Assembly: GCA_030432565.1 (NCBI GenBank)
Contig: JAUIGV010000003.1
Span: 124,001 to 188,000, forward strand
Source of the DNA: Verrucomicrobiia bacterium
GTDB lineage: Bacteria > Verrucomicrobiota > Verrucomicrobiia > Verrucomicrobiales > Akkermansiaceae
Direction: 5' to 3'
Length of the DNA: 64,000 nucleotides
This document shows positions 1 to 7,339 of this stretch, piece after piece. A program made the position numbers and the translations under genes. The notes under the pieces are model-generated. The model did no database searches. It worked only from the letters and a program-made list of their open reading frames with translations, and was not told where the DNA came from. Numbering within the stretch: position 1 is the first letter of the stretch; the number at the start of each line of letters is the position of its first letter.

Positions 1-894
1 AGCATGACCAGCGTGGGCGGCGAGCTTCAGGCGAAGAAAGGCTACTCCGGTTCCTTCTTTTCCGGAGCACTGACAACTCTCGTGGCGACCCCTTGTTCGG
101 GGCCATTCCTCGGAGCGGTGATGGCCTTTGCGCTTTCTCAGGATGACAAGGCGATTCAGTTCTCGGTCTTCACCGTCTTTGGGTTGGGAATTGCCTCACC
201 CTATATCCTGTTGTCCTTCTTCCCTGCCCTCATCAAGAAGTTGCCACGTCCGGGAGCGTGGATGGAAACCTTCAAGCAGGTCATGGCCTTCTTTGTTTTT
301 GCGACCGCGGTCTTCTTTATGAAAGGCTACCTCAAGTTGGTGGGCGACGATCACTTCAACGTCTTCCTCTTTGCCCTGTGTTTGATTGGTCTCGGAGTTT
401 ATATCTACGGTCGCTATGGCAACCAGGCTGTCGAAAAGACCAAGCGCTTTGTGACGGGTTTCGGGCTTGCCGGCGTGATGACGGTGGGTGGGATCGCTTG
501 GGCTTACTCGACGGCGAAGCCGCCCGAGCCGGGGTTGGCCTGGAACGAGTGGTATCCCGGAATTGTGGAACAATCGCGATCCAAGAAACGAATAATATGG
601 GTCGATTACACCGCCGATTGGTGAGCGACTTGCAAAGTGAACGAGAGCCGTGTGTTCTCGAATCAGAAAGTTCTCGATCGGTTGGAAGAGCTGGATGTGC
701 TCCTTATTAAGGCGGACAACACCGACAAGCTACAGTCCATCAATGATGATCTTAAGCGCTATGGTCGTGCCAATCTGCCCGTAAATCTGGTGGTGCCGGC
801 CGATCCCGATGCTCCAATCATTGTCATGCCGGAAGTCTTCGGGCCGGACGATGCCCTGCAAGCCCTTAAGGAAGCGGAAGCCCTCGGCAAATAA
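1..894 (+). CDS. dsbD: DsbD-like thiol:disulfide interchange protein with predicted selenocysteine (5' end outside window)
   Basis: DsbD moves reducing power across the inner membrane to periplasmic thioredoxin-like proteins. Numbering from the ATG at base 4, which is probably internal, membrane segments lie at about 18-45, 52-75, 93-108, 120-137 and 150-167. The first holds ATPCSGPFLG, the conserved Cys-Pro loop of the DsbD/CcdA membrane domain, so the gene begins upstream of the window. A C-terminal thioredoxin domain follows from about residue 180. Its active-site motif reads TADW-TGA-ATCKVNE, with the TGA at 622-624 standing exactly where the first Cys of CxxC belongs. The frame then stays open for 89 codons to TAA at 892-894, with conserved thioredoxin features such as the cis-Pro segment NLPVNLV. 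I infer that TGA is read as selenocysteine, giving UxxC. A nonsense mutation is the alternative, but a stop falling on this one codon with an intact remainder makes that unlikely. No sel genes lie in the window. Confidence 0.8.
625..671 (+). promoter_or_regulatory. Candidate bacterial SECIS hairpin after the in-frame TGA
   Basis: Directly 3' of the TGA at 622-624 the mRNA can fold. CGAGA at 642-646 pairs with TCTCG at 656-660, closing a nine-base loop that begins with G (647-655). A lower helix of TGA (638-640) with TCA (663-665), and ACTT (628-631) with AAGT (668-671), extends the stem. The apical loop starts 22 bases after the TGA. A short stem, a G in the first loop positions and this spacing match the general description of bacterial SECIS elements that recruit SelB. 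The fold was worked out by hand and no energy was computed. Confidence 0.6.
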
Positions 895-913
895 ACTCAC
901 GGAGAACCGAACC

Positions 914-1393
914 ATGAATTTTTTCCCAATCATGGTTGCGGGTCTGTTGGCTGTGGTCGCTGCGATGTGGGCAAACCTCGATTTTCTAAACGAAAAACTG
1001 CTTCGTGCAAAACCACCGCTTTGCGCCCCTCCCTACGAGGTGGCATGGCTTCCCTGGAAACCGGGGTTGGTGGAGTTTACCAGGGATGGAGAGAGAATAG
1101 TATGGCTGCAATTCGCTTCCGACTGGGATATGACGGGTCACGTTAATGAAAAGAGAGTTTTCTCTGATGACGATCTCCTCCAGACCTTGGCGAAGCACCG
1201 GGTCTCCTTAATCAAGGCAGACCATACGAATCTCGACGAAGAGATCACAAAGGAACTTAAAAAATATGGGAGGTTTTCGATTCCAACGAACCTCATCTTT
1301 CCGGCAGATCTGGACAAGGAAATGATCATCCTTCCCGAATTGCTTGCGCCGGAGCTTGTCATTGAGGCCTTAGATAAAGCCGCCGGGAGGTAG
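914..1393 (+). CDS. Membrane-anchored thioredoxin-fold protein lacking the CxxC cysteines
   Basis: This 159-residue protein has an N-terminal hydrophobic anchor (about residues 4-20) and a thioredoxin-like domain. It aligns throughout with the linker and C-terminal domain of the DsbD-like protein just upstream: both have a W-x-W/E-x-x-PG-(L/I)VE segment, LIKAD, YGR and P-(V/T)-NL. The redox motif is lost. Where the neighbour has DW-U-A-T-C-K-VNE, this protein has DW-D-M-T-G-H-VNE, so Asp replaces the first redox residue and Gly the second. It can hardly do thiol-disulfide exchange by itself; a binding, chaperone or regulatory role towards the DsbD partner is inference. The start at 914 is chosen because GGAGAA lies about eight bases upstream and the anchor begins there; the frame is open further 5' inside the dsbD gene. 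The 19-base gap suggests co-transcription. Confidence 0.75.
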   Translation: MNFFPIMVAGLLAVVAAMWANLDFLNEKLLRAKPPLCAPPYEVAWLPWKPGLVEFTRDGERIVWLQFASDWDMTGHVNEKRVFSDDDLLQTLAKHRVSLIKADHTNLDEEITKELKKYGRFSIPTNLIFPADLDKEMIILPELLAPELVIEALDKAAGR

Positions 1394-1452
1394 CGAAAAG
1401 CTCCAGCTTTTTGAGGTTGCGGGGAAATTCCGAAAGCTGGAGCTTTCGGCTA
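1391..1452. repeat. Long imperfect inverted repeat (REP-like or terminator hairpin)
   Basis: Bases 1391-1410 and 1433-1452 are inverted copies matching at 18 of 20 positions, separated by 22 bases. Each arm contains the smaller palindromic core AAAGCTCCAGCTTT or AAAGCTGGAGCTTT, so each arm can also fold on itself. The element starts within the stop codon of the preceding gene. A degraded version of the same sequence lies at 36726-36793, again directly after a stop codon. A dispersed REP-type extragenic palindrome that also serves as a terminator fits both sites, but this is inferred from two copies only. Confidence 0.55.
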
Positions 1453-1493
1453 CCTTGTCAGAGGCGGGATAAGTCCTATACTCCAAACATCGC

Positions 1494-4400
1494 ATGAAGA
1501 GCACGGGATTTATTTGGAAGGGGATTCGCCACTACCGGTCGGCCTATTGGGGGGTGCTTGCAGGGGCTGCAGTAGGGGCCATGGTGCTCCTGGGGGCGCT
1601 CATGGCGGGGGATTCCGTGCAAGAAAGTCTGACCCGGTCGGCTGCGTTGCGGACTGGCAAGGTGGCGAAGATTTTCTCAGGCGGAGAGCGATTTTTCCGG
1701 GCTGATCTGGCCGAGCGCAATGGTGGCTCGGCCATGATCTACCTGAAAGGGCAGGTGAATGTGGAGGAACGAGCCGAAGGGCAGGTTCAGGTGATGGGCG
1801 TTTCGGAGGACTTTTGGGACTTTGCTCCGCAGGAGGCTCCAGTCGATTTGTCGAATTTTGACGCTGCCATCAGCGGGCCCCTGGCGCGGGCCCTCGATCT
1901 CAAGGAAGGTGATTCGGCGGTGGTGCGCTTGCAAAAGCCGGGTCTCCTCTCGCGGGATGCCCCACTCTCGGGTGAGAGCGAGTCGGTATCCTCAATGCGA
2001 ATTACGGTGGCTAAGGTTTTGTCCGACGATGAGTTTGGGAGATTCAGTCTAGAGCAAACCCAGGTTCCTCCATCTTCGGTTTTTGTGCCGCTGAAGCGCC
2101 TTCAAAAGGTCCTTGATCTCAAGGGTAAGGCCAATGCTCTTTTGTTGGATGAGGACCAGTCCTTTGATCCGGGTAAGCTGGAATTGGCGGATTACGGGAT
2201 CTCGGTGGTCGAGGTGCCGGGTGGCGTGGAGCTGCGTTCCGAGCGTATTTTCATCGAGCCCAGGATCGCTGAAAGGATCGAGGGCGAACCGGTACTTACT
2301 TATTTGATCAATACGCTGGCAACCGAGGTCGGAGAAACACCGTACTCCATGGTGACAGCGGTGAGCGGGAAGTCGGCGATGTTTCTCCCCACCCAGCCCG
2401 GAGAAGGGGAGGTTGTCATCAATGACTGGCTGGCAGAAGATTTACGGGCCCAAATCGGCGACGAGTTGACGATGGACTATTTCGTCGTGGAATCCGGCAG
2501 CAAGCTGGTTGAAAAGCGTGGGGTTTTCACGGTCAAGGCGATCGTGAAAATGGAGGGCCCGGCGGCGGATCAGCGCTGGATGCCTGACTTTCCGGGAGTG
2601 GCCGATGTTGAGAGCGCCCGTGATTGGGAGCCGGGATTGCCTCTGGATTTGACCCGGATCCGTGACAAAGACGATGAATATTGGGAGAACTTCAAGGGGA
2701 CTCCAAAGGCCTTTGTTTCGTATGAGGCCGGGGAGAAGCTCTGGGGCAACCGCTGGGGGAAGGTAAGCGGAATGCGGATTCCGGGCGGGAAGGTGGATGA
2801 TGTTTCAAGGTCTGCTCGAGGGGTGTTGGATCCTTCTTTGGCCGGGATGCAGGTCATGGATTTTGCCGGGCAAGCCAGGGAGGCTGCGAAGTCGCCGGTA
2901 GACTTCGCCGGTCTTTTTCTGGCGATGAGTTTTTTCCTGATTATTGCCGCGATTGCTTTGGTGGCGATGTTGTTTCGCTTTAACGTGGAACAGCGGGCGG
3001 AGGAAGGCGCTCTTCTTTCGGCGGTTGGAATCCGGGCAGGAAAGATCACCAATTGGCGGATCGGTGAAGCTTTCTTTGTGGTGCTCGCGGGGGCGCTTGC
3101 CGGAACCCTTCTGGCAACGGTGTTCTGCACGATGGTGCTCAAGGTGATCAGTTCGATTTGGGGTGAAGGAACAGCTTTTGAACTTCACCTGAGCGGAGGA
3201 ACAATTGTGACGGGCATCGTGGTGATCGTGGAGCTTTCCCTCCTGGCGGTCTGGCTGACGACCCGCAAGCAGGCGAAGCAGAGCGCCAGCATGCGGCTCA
3301 ACTCGGGAGCCGAGGAGGAAGTGGGCAAGCCCAGCAGGTGGGCGACCGGTTTTCTGGTTTTTGGACTTCTTCTGGTGGCGGGAGGAATTGCAATGAGCTT
3401 CAGCGCAGCGGCACAGGGTGCCTTCTTCCTGGTGGGCTTCGGGGTGTTGGTGACCGGATTGGCCGCCTTCCGGAAGCGATTGGCAAGGATTGGCTCGTTG
3501 GGAGAACTTTCACCGGATGGTATGGCCAAGGTGAACCTTTCTCGTCGGGCTTCGCGAAGTTTGACGGTCGTCGGCGTGCTGGCTGCCGGAGTTTTTCTGG
3601 TCCTCTCGGTGGCCTCGTTCCGAAAAAACGGAGGAGAAAACTGGCAGGACAAAAGGAGCGGAGCCGGTGGATTTGCGTGGTGGGTCGAGACCACTTCCCC
3701 GGTGAACCGGCCGGCGGATGCCAAGGGCGAGGTTGATTGGTTTGGGCTGGAAACCCTGGTTCCGTTCCGGATTGGTGCGGGCGACGATGTGGATTGTTTC
3801 AACCTGACCGCCTCCACCCAACCCCGCCTGCTCGGTGTGGATCCTGATCTCCTCGAAGGTCGCTTTCGCACAAGCGATGATTGGTCTTTTTTGAAAGGCG
3901 ACGGGGTGCCGGCCTTTGTCGATGAAACGACAATGATGTGGGTTTTGAAAAAGAAGGTGGGTGATGAGTTGGTCTATCAGGACGAATGGGGGAATGATTT
4001 CCCGATTACGATTGCGGGTGTGGTCAAGGACTCGGTTTTTCAGGGCAGTTTGATTTTGGACGAGGCGAAACTTCTGGAGAAATTCCCCTCGCTCGGCGGG
4101 TATCAACTCTTTCTCTCACCCGACGAAAAGGCGCGTGAAACTTTGCAGGAGGAGACCGCGGATCTTGGCGGCAAGGTGACCGCGACGAAAGATCGACTCG
4201 CTGCCTTCCATGAGGTTGAGAATACCTACATCGCGATCTTCAATGTTCTCGGTGGATTGGGAATCATCCTCGGAAGCTTCGGAGTGGGAATCGTGACTGC
4301 TCGCAATCTGGTGGAACGGAAAGCGGAATTCGAAACGCTCCGGGTGCTTGGGATTTCGAAACTGCGACGATCAAGGATTGTGAAAAGGGAGGTGCGCTCA

Positions 4401-4568
4401 ATGGTTGCGTGGGGCCTTGGCCTTGGTTTGATGTCTGCCTTGATTGCCGTGATTCCAGTTTTGGGAGGAACGGTTGGTGTGATGGACATGCTTTGGATGG
4501 GAGGCTTGGTTTTGGCAATGGCAGTCATTGCCAATTTTGTGGGAACCCGGGCTCTTCGTAGTCTTTAA
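1494..4568 (+). CDS. FtsX/MacB-type ABC transporter permease, duplicated form
   Basis: This is a 1024-residue inner-membrane protein. A single membrane segment at about 20-37 is followed by a large extracytoplasmic region (about 40-465). A first FtsX-type domain with segments near 469-490, 525-555 and 568-590 comes next, then segments near 615-660 and 689-710, a second extracytoplasmic region, and a terminal FtsX domain (about 911-1024). The motif ERKAEFETLRVLGIS after the last soluble region is the typical cytoplasmic loop of FtsX-family permeases. The layout matches the large duplicated permeases (FtsX domain twice) that export lipoproteins, lipids or peptides with a separate ATPase. No ATP-binding subunit lies within the window next to it. 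The substrate cannot be told. The start codon has no clear Shine-Dalgarno sequence. Confidence 0.75.
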   Translation: MKSTGFIWKGIRHYRSAYWGVLAGAAVGAMVLLGALMAGDSVQESLTRSAALRTGKVAKIFSGGERFFRADLAERNGGSAMIYLKGQVNVEERAEGQVQVMGVSEDFWDFAPQEAPVDLSNFDAAISGPLARALDLKEGDSAVVRLQKPGLLSRDAPLSGESESVSSMRITVAKVLSDDEFGRFSLEQTQVPPSSVFVPLKRLQKVLDLKGKANALLLDEDQSFDPGKLELADYGISVVEVPGGVELRSERIFIEPRIAERIEGEPVLTYLINTLATEVGETPYSMVTAVSGKSAMFLPTQPGEGEVVINDWLAEDLRAQIGDELTMDYFVVESGSKLVEKRGVFTVKAIVKMEGPAADQRWMPDFPGVADVESARDWEPGLPLDLTRIRDKDDEYWENFKGTPKAFVSYEAGEKLWGNRWGKVSGMRIPGGKVDDVSRSARGVLDPSLAGMQVMDFAGQAREAAKSPVDFAGLFLAMSFFLIIAAIALVAMLFRFNVEQRAEEGALLSAVGIRAGKITNWRIGEAFFVVLAGALAGTLLATVFCTMVLKVISSIWGEGTAFELHLSGGTIVTGIVVIVELSLLAVWLTTRKQAKQSASMRLNSGAEEEVGKPSRWATGFLVFGLLLVAGGIAMSFSAAAQGAFFLVGFGVLVTGLAAFRKRLARIGSLGELSPDGMAKVNLSRRASRSLTVVGVLAAGVFLVLSVASFRKNGGENWQDKRSGAGGFAWWVETTSPVNRPADAKGEVDWFGLETLVPFRIGAGDDVDCFNLTASTQPRLLGVDPDLLEGRFRTSDDWSFLKGDGVPAFVDETTMMWVLKKKVGDELVYQDEWGNDFPITIAGVVKDSVFQGSLILDEAKLLEKFPSLGGYQLFLSPDEKARETLQEETADLGGKVTATKDRLAAFHEVENTYIAIFNVLGGLGIILGSFGVGIVTARNLVERKAEFETLRVLGISKLRRSRIVKREVRSMVAWGLGLGLMSALIAVIPVLGGTVGVMDMLWMGGLVLAMAVIANFVGTRALRSL

Positions 4569-4572
4569 GACG

Positions 4573-5091
4573 ATGGTTTTTGCAGGAATCAACCAAAGTC
4601 CGCTGGCCATCTTTTTGTTGGTTTCGGTAGGTCTTCTCGTGGCGATACTACTCGCGATTCCAACGACTGGCTGGGTGAGCCAGAAGATGGCAAATGTCCT
4701 CTCCTTTTTCTCACTGGAGAAGTTTCGCAAGCCCCCGCCTCTTTTGAGCAAAGGCGATGCCCTTGCGATGCAGGGGAGAGTCGGCGATGCCTTCCACATC
4801 TTCCGGCAGTTTCTAAAAGACCATCCCCGCGATCTTGAAATTTACAGCCGTCTGATCGATCTGGCCTTTGGCCCGATGCAGGATGCGGAGCTTGGTGATG
4901 CCATTATCGCGTTTGGCGTGAAGCGACTCGATCGCCGTGGTCGACGGGTGATCAAGCGCCGACGGAACGCCATTGTTCTCGGGGAGCTCTACCCTTTGAA
5001 GCACCTGGGATGGCGGCAGGAAACGGAATACGTTCACCCGAAGGTTGAAATCCCGGAGGAGCTGAAAGGGCAGTTTGCGCCGAAACCCTAA
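4573..5091 (+). CDS. Small membrane-anchored hypothetical protein
   Basis: The 172-residue product begins four bases after the permease stop codon, with ATG at 4573. The frame is open upstream inside the permease, but this start puts the membrane segment near the N-terminus. One strong hydrophobic segment lies at about 9-30, followed by a basic stretch. A helical region (about 55-100) contains GDALAMQGRVGDAFHIFRQFLKDHP, which resembles a single tetratricopeptide-like repeat pair. A basic segment with RRGRRVIKRRR follows and the C-terminus is short and acidic. I do not recognise the family. Position and spacing suggest it is co-transcribed with the permease and might be an accessory or scaffold protein, but nothing in its sequence shows this. 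Confidence 0.6.
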   Translation: MVFAGINQSPLAIFLLVSVGLLVAILLAIPTTGWVSQKMANVLSFFSLEKFRKPPPLLSKGDALAMQGRVGDAFHIFRQFLKDHPRDLEIYSRLIDLAFGPMQDAELGDAIIAFGVKRLDRRGRRVIKRRRNAIVLGELYPLKHLGWRQETEYVHPKVEIPEELKGQFAPKP

Positions 5092-5117
5092 ACCATTTCA
5101 GCAATCGATTCTGAAAA

Positions 5118-6206
5118 TCATTTCTTCACGGCCTGGCGGCTCGCGAGACTTTCGGAGGTGAAGCGGCGGGGGTCACGACAGTTCTGGACGGCGTCTTGCT
5201 GGGTGATGTAGCTGTGGGCGACGAGTGTCTCAAGGCAGTCATCGATGGTGTGGCATCCTTCCTGACGGGCGATCTCCATGAGGCCGACCACTTGTTCGAT
5301 CTTGCGTTTACGAAGACAGGATTGAATCCCTGAGTTGACGCGGAGAGCTTCGGTGGCAAGGACGCGGCCATCGGTATCTGCTCTTGGGAGAAGTCTCTGG
5401 CAGATGATGGCTTCGAGAACATTTGAGAGCTGGGAGGCGATCTGAACTTGTTGATCGGAAGGGAAAAGATCCATGACGCGCTCCACTGACTTGGGGGCGT
5501 CGATGGTGTGAAGGGTGCTGATGACAAGGTGTCCCGTTTCGGCGGCGGTCATCGCGATCTGCATCGATTCGCGGTCGCGGAGTTCGCCGACGATGATGAC
5601 ATCCGGGTCCTGGCGCATGCACTGGCGGAGCCCGAGTGAGAAGGACTTGGTATCCCGTCCAATCTCCCGCTGTTTGATGAGCGAGGAATTGTGTTTGAAA
5701 GAATATTCAATCGGATCTTCGAGGGTGATGATGGTTCCGGAGCGAATCTCGGAAATTCTTCGTACGATCGAAGCGAGAGTTGTTGTCTTGCCGGATCCGG
5801 TGACTCCGGTGATGAGGACGAGTCCGCGTTGGAGGTGACAGATTTCTTCGAGGACGGGGTAGTGGCCCAAGGTCGAGAGATCGGGTATTTCGGCTGGAAT
5901 GTAGCGGTAGACGGCTTCGATGTTTTGCCGGCAAAAGTGGACGTTCCCGCGAAAGCGGCCGACTCCGCTCACCTCGATGGCGTAGTCGAGCTCCCAATCG
6001 TCCTCCAGTTTTGAGCGCTGGGTTTCATTCATGGTGCCGAGGATTAACTCGCGAACCTGGTCGGCGTCGAAAGCACTCTCTTCAAGAGCCTGCAGACTTC
6101 CGTGGACTCTTGCAGCCGGCGGAGCTCCGACGGTGAGATGAAGGTCGGAGCCGCCTCTGGTGACGGTCTGGGCAAGGTATTCCCGGATTCCTTGTGGTGT
6201 GGTCAT
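5118..6206 (-). CDS. pilT: PilT-type twitching motility ATPase
   Basis: PilT-family ATPases are hexameric cytoplasmic motors that drive retraction of type IV pili. The 362-residue length is that of the family. The N-terminal PAS-like domain contains GGSDLHLTVGAPP. The ATPase core has Walker A GVTGSGKTTT, the Asp box LEDPIEY, Walker B VGELRD and the His box GHLVISTLHT, all intact. The gene follows a related ATPase by 15 bases on the same strand, so both are probably translated from one mRNA. No pilin, PilB, PilC or secretin gene is in the window. PilT proper and PilU cannot be separated with certainty by eye; this copy keeps all motifs and is the more PilT-like of the two. Confidence 0.88.
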   Translation of the reverse strand: MTTPQGIREYLAQTVTRGGSDLHLTVGAPPAARVHGSLQALEESAFDADQVRELILGTMNETQRSKLEDDWELDYAIEVSGVGRFRGNVHFCRQNIEAVYRYIPAEIPDLSTLGHYPVLEEICHLQRGLVLITGVTGSGKTTTLASIVRRISEIRSGTIITLEDPIEYSFKHNSSLIKQREIGRDTKSFSLGLRQCMRQDPDVIIVGELRDRESMQIAMTAAETGHLVISTLHTIDAPKSVERVMDLFPSDQQVQIASQLSNVLEAIICQRLLPRADTDGRVLATEALRVNSGIQSCLRKRKIEQVVGLMEIARQEGCHTIDDCLETLVAHSYITQQDAVQNCRDPRRFTSESLASRQAVKK

Positions 6207-6221
6207 GGTGTAAAAAATAGT

Positions 6222-7277
6222 TTACGAAATACCGCGGATCTGGCGGTCAAAGTCACCCGGGTTTGGCGCGGCATCCCGGGCGACTTCCTCTGTGATCAGG
6301 CCCTGATGATAGCTTTCCACGATGCTGGTGAGCATGTTTCTGGTTTGAGCATCCTGCGGGCGTTGCAGGTGGTCAATGATATCGCGATAGCGCCCGTCGC
6401 GGATCCATCCGCGCACCGCTCCCTCGTTTTGGAGATATTCTGAAACAAGCTTGAGCGATCCGTCCGTGCCAGGCAGGAGGTTTTGATTGATTACTCCGAC
6501 GAGTTGTCGGGACAGGAGCATTCGCGAGGTTGCGCCGTGGTTTTCGGGGAACAAGTTTCCCAGTCTCTCGATCGACTCGACCACTCCCGAGCTGTGTAGG
6601 GTGCTGAGGACGAGGTGACCGGTCTCGGAGGCACGAAGGGCAAGTTGAGCGGTTTCCTCGTCACGAATTTCGCCGATCATAATGACGTCGGGGTTTTGAC
6701 GCAGAGATGCCCGGAGAGCGGTTGAAAATTTATGGGTATCCGAATTCAGCTCGCGTTGGGAAAAGAACGAATTTTTGTTTTGGAAAAGATACTCGATGGG
6801 GTCTTCGAGAGTGACAATGTGGCTTTGACGGATTTCATTGAGTTCTTCGAGAGCTGAAGCCAAGGTGGTGGACTTGCCCGACCCGGTGGTTCCGGTGACA
6901 AGGATGAGTCCGGAGCGGCGGTGAATCCAGTGGCGGATGAGGTCGGTGGGGAGGCCGAGTGAATCGAGCGGCGGGATGATCGCCTTGATGGGGCGGATGG
7001 CGGCGGAGAGGTTTCCCATGGCGCGATAAAGATTTGCCCTGAGGTAGCCGCCGTCTCTCATCTGGTAACGCGAATCGATCTCATTGGCAGAAGCCGGGTC
7101 GACGCCACAGGCGAGCCAAAGATTGGACATTTCCTGGTGCGACATGGTCGAGTCGGGGACAGGCACGACCTCCCCGTTGATGCGAACACGGCTCCGTTGA
7201 CCTTCACTCAGAAAGATGTCGGTTGCCCCCTGGGTGAGCCACACATCGATGGCGGATTCGAGTTCGTCGAGAGTCAT
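6222..7277 (-). CDS. pilU: PilT/PilU-family ATPase
   Basis: This second type IV pilus retraction-type ATPase has 351 residues. It shows Walker A GTTGSGKSTT, LEDPIEY, Walker B IGEIRD and the His box GHLVLSTLHS. It differs from its neighbour in the N-terminal domain, which has ATDIFLSEGQRSRVRINGEV in place of the usual SDLHL motif, as is common in PilU-like accessory motors. The start at 7277 is preferred over the open frame to 7319 because AGGTGA lies about twelve bases upstream and the product then begins like its relatives. PilU proteins usually work together with PilT and the adjacent pair fits that. The symbol is tentative. Confidence 0.78.
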   Translation of the reverse strand: MTLDELESAIDVWLTQGATDIFLSEGQRSRVRINGEVVPVPDSTMSHQEMSNLWLACGVDPASANEIDSRYQMRDGGYLRANLYRAMGNLSAAIRPIKAIIPPLDSLGLPTDLIRHWIHRRSGLILVTGTTGSGKSTTLASALEELNEIRQSHIVTLEDPIEYLFQNKNSFFSQRELNSDTHKFSTALRASLRQNPDVIMIGEIRDEETAQLALRASETGHLVLSTLHSSGVVESIERLGNLFPENHGATSRMLLSRQLVGVINQNLLPGTDGSLKLVSEYLQNEGAVRGWIRDGRYRDIIDHLQRPQDAQTRNMLTSIVESYHQGLITEEVARDAAPNPGDFDRQIRGIS

Positions 7278-7339
7278 TGAGGGAACATTCACCTGTCTGC
7301 ATGAATGGGCAATGAACAAAGGCAGAATTTGTTGGAGAT

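Noticed and set aside
4-624. Truncated DsbD-like protein ending at TGA 622-624, i.e. a pseudogene by nonsense mutation
   Set aside because: The frame continues intact with conserved thioredoxin motifs and the TGA falls on the active-site Cys position with a hairpin behind it, so recoding explains more than decay.
637-894. Separate small thioredoxin-like gene starting with GTG at 637
   Set aside because: It lacks the first half of the thioredoxin fold and has no ribosome binding site; it is the continuation of the upstream frame.
5095-5116. Hairpin between the two convergent genes (TTTCAG/CTGAAA)
   Set aside because: Only six AT-rich pairs and no T run; too weak to call a terminator.
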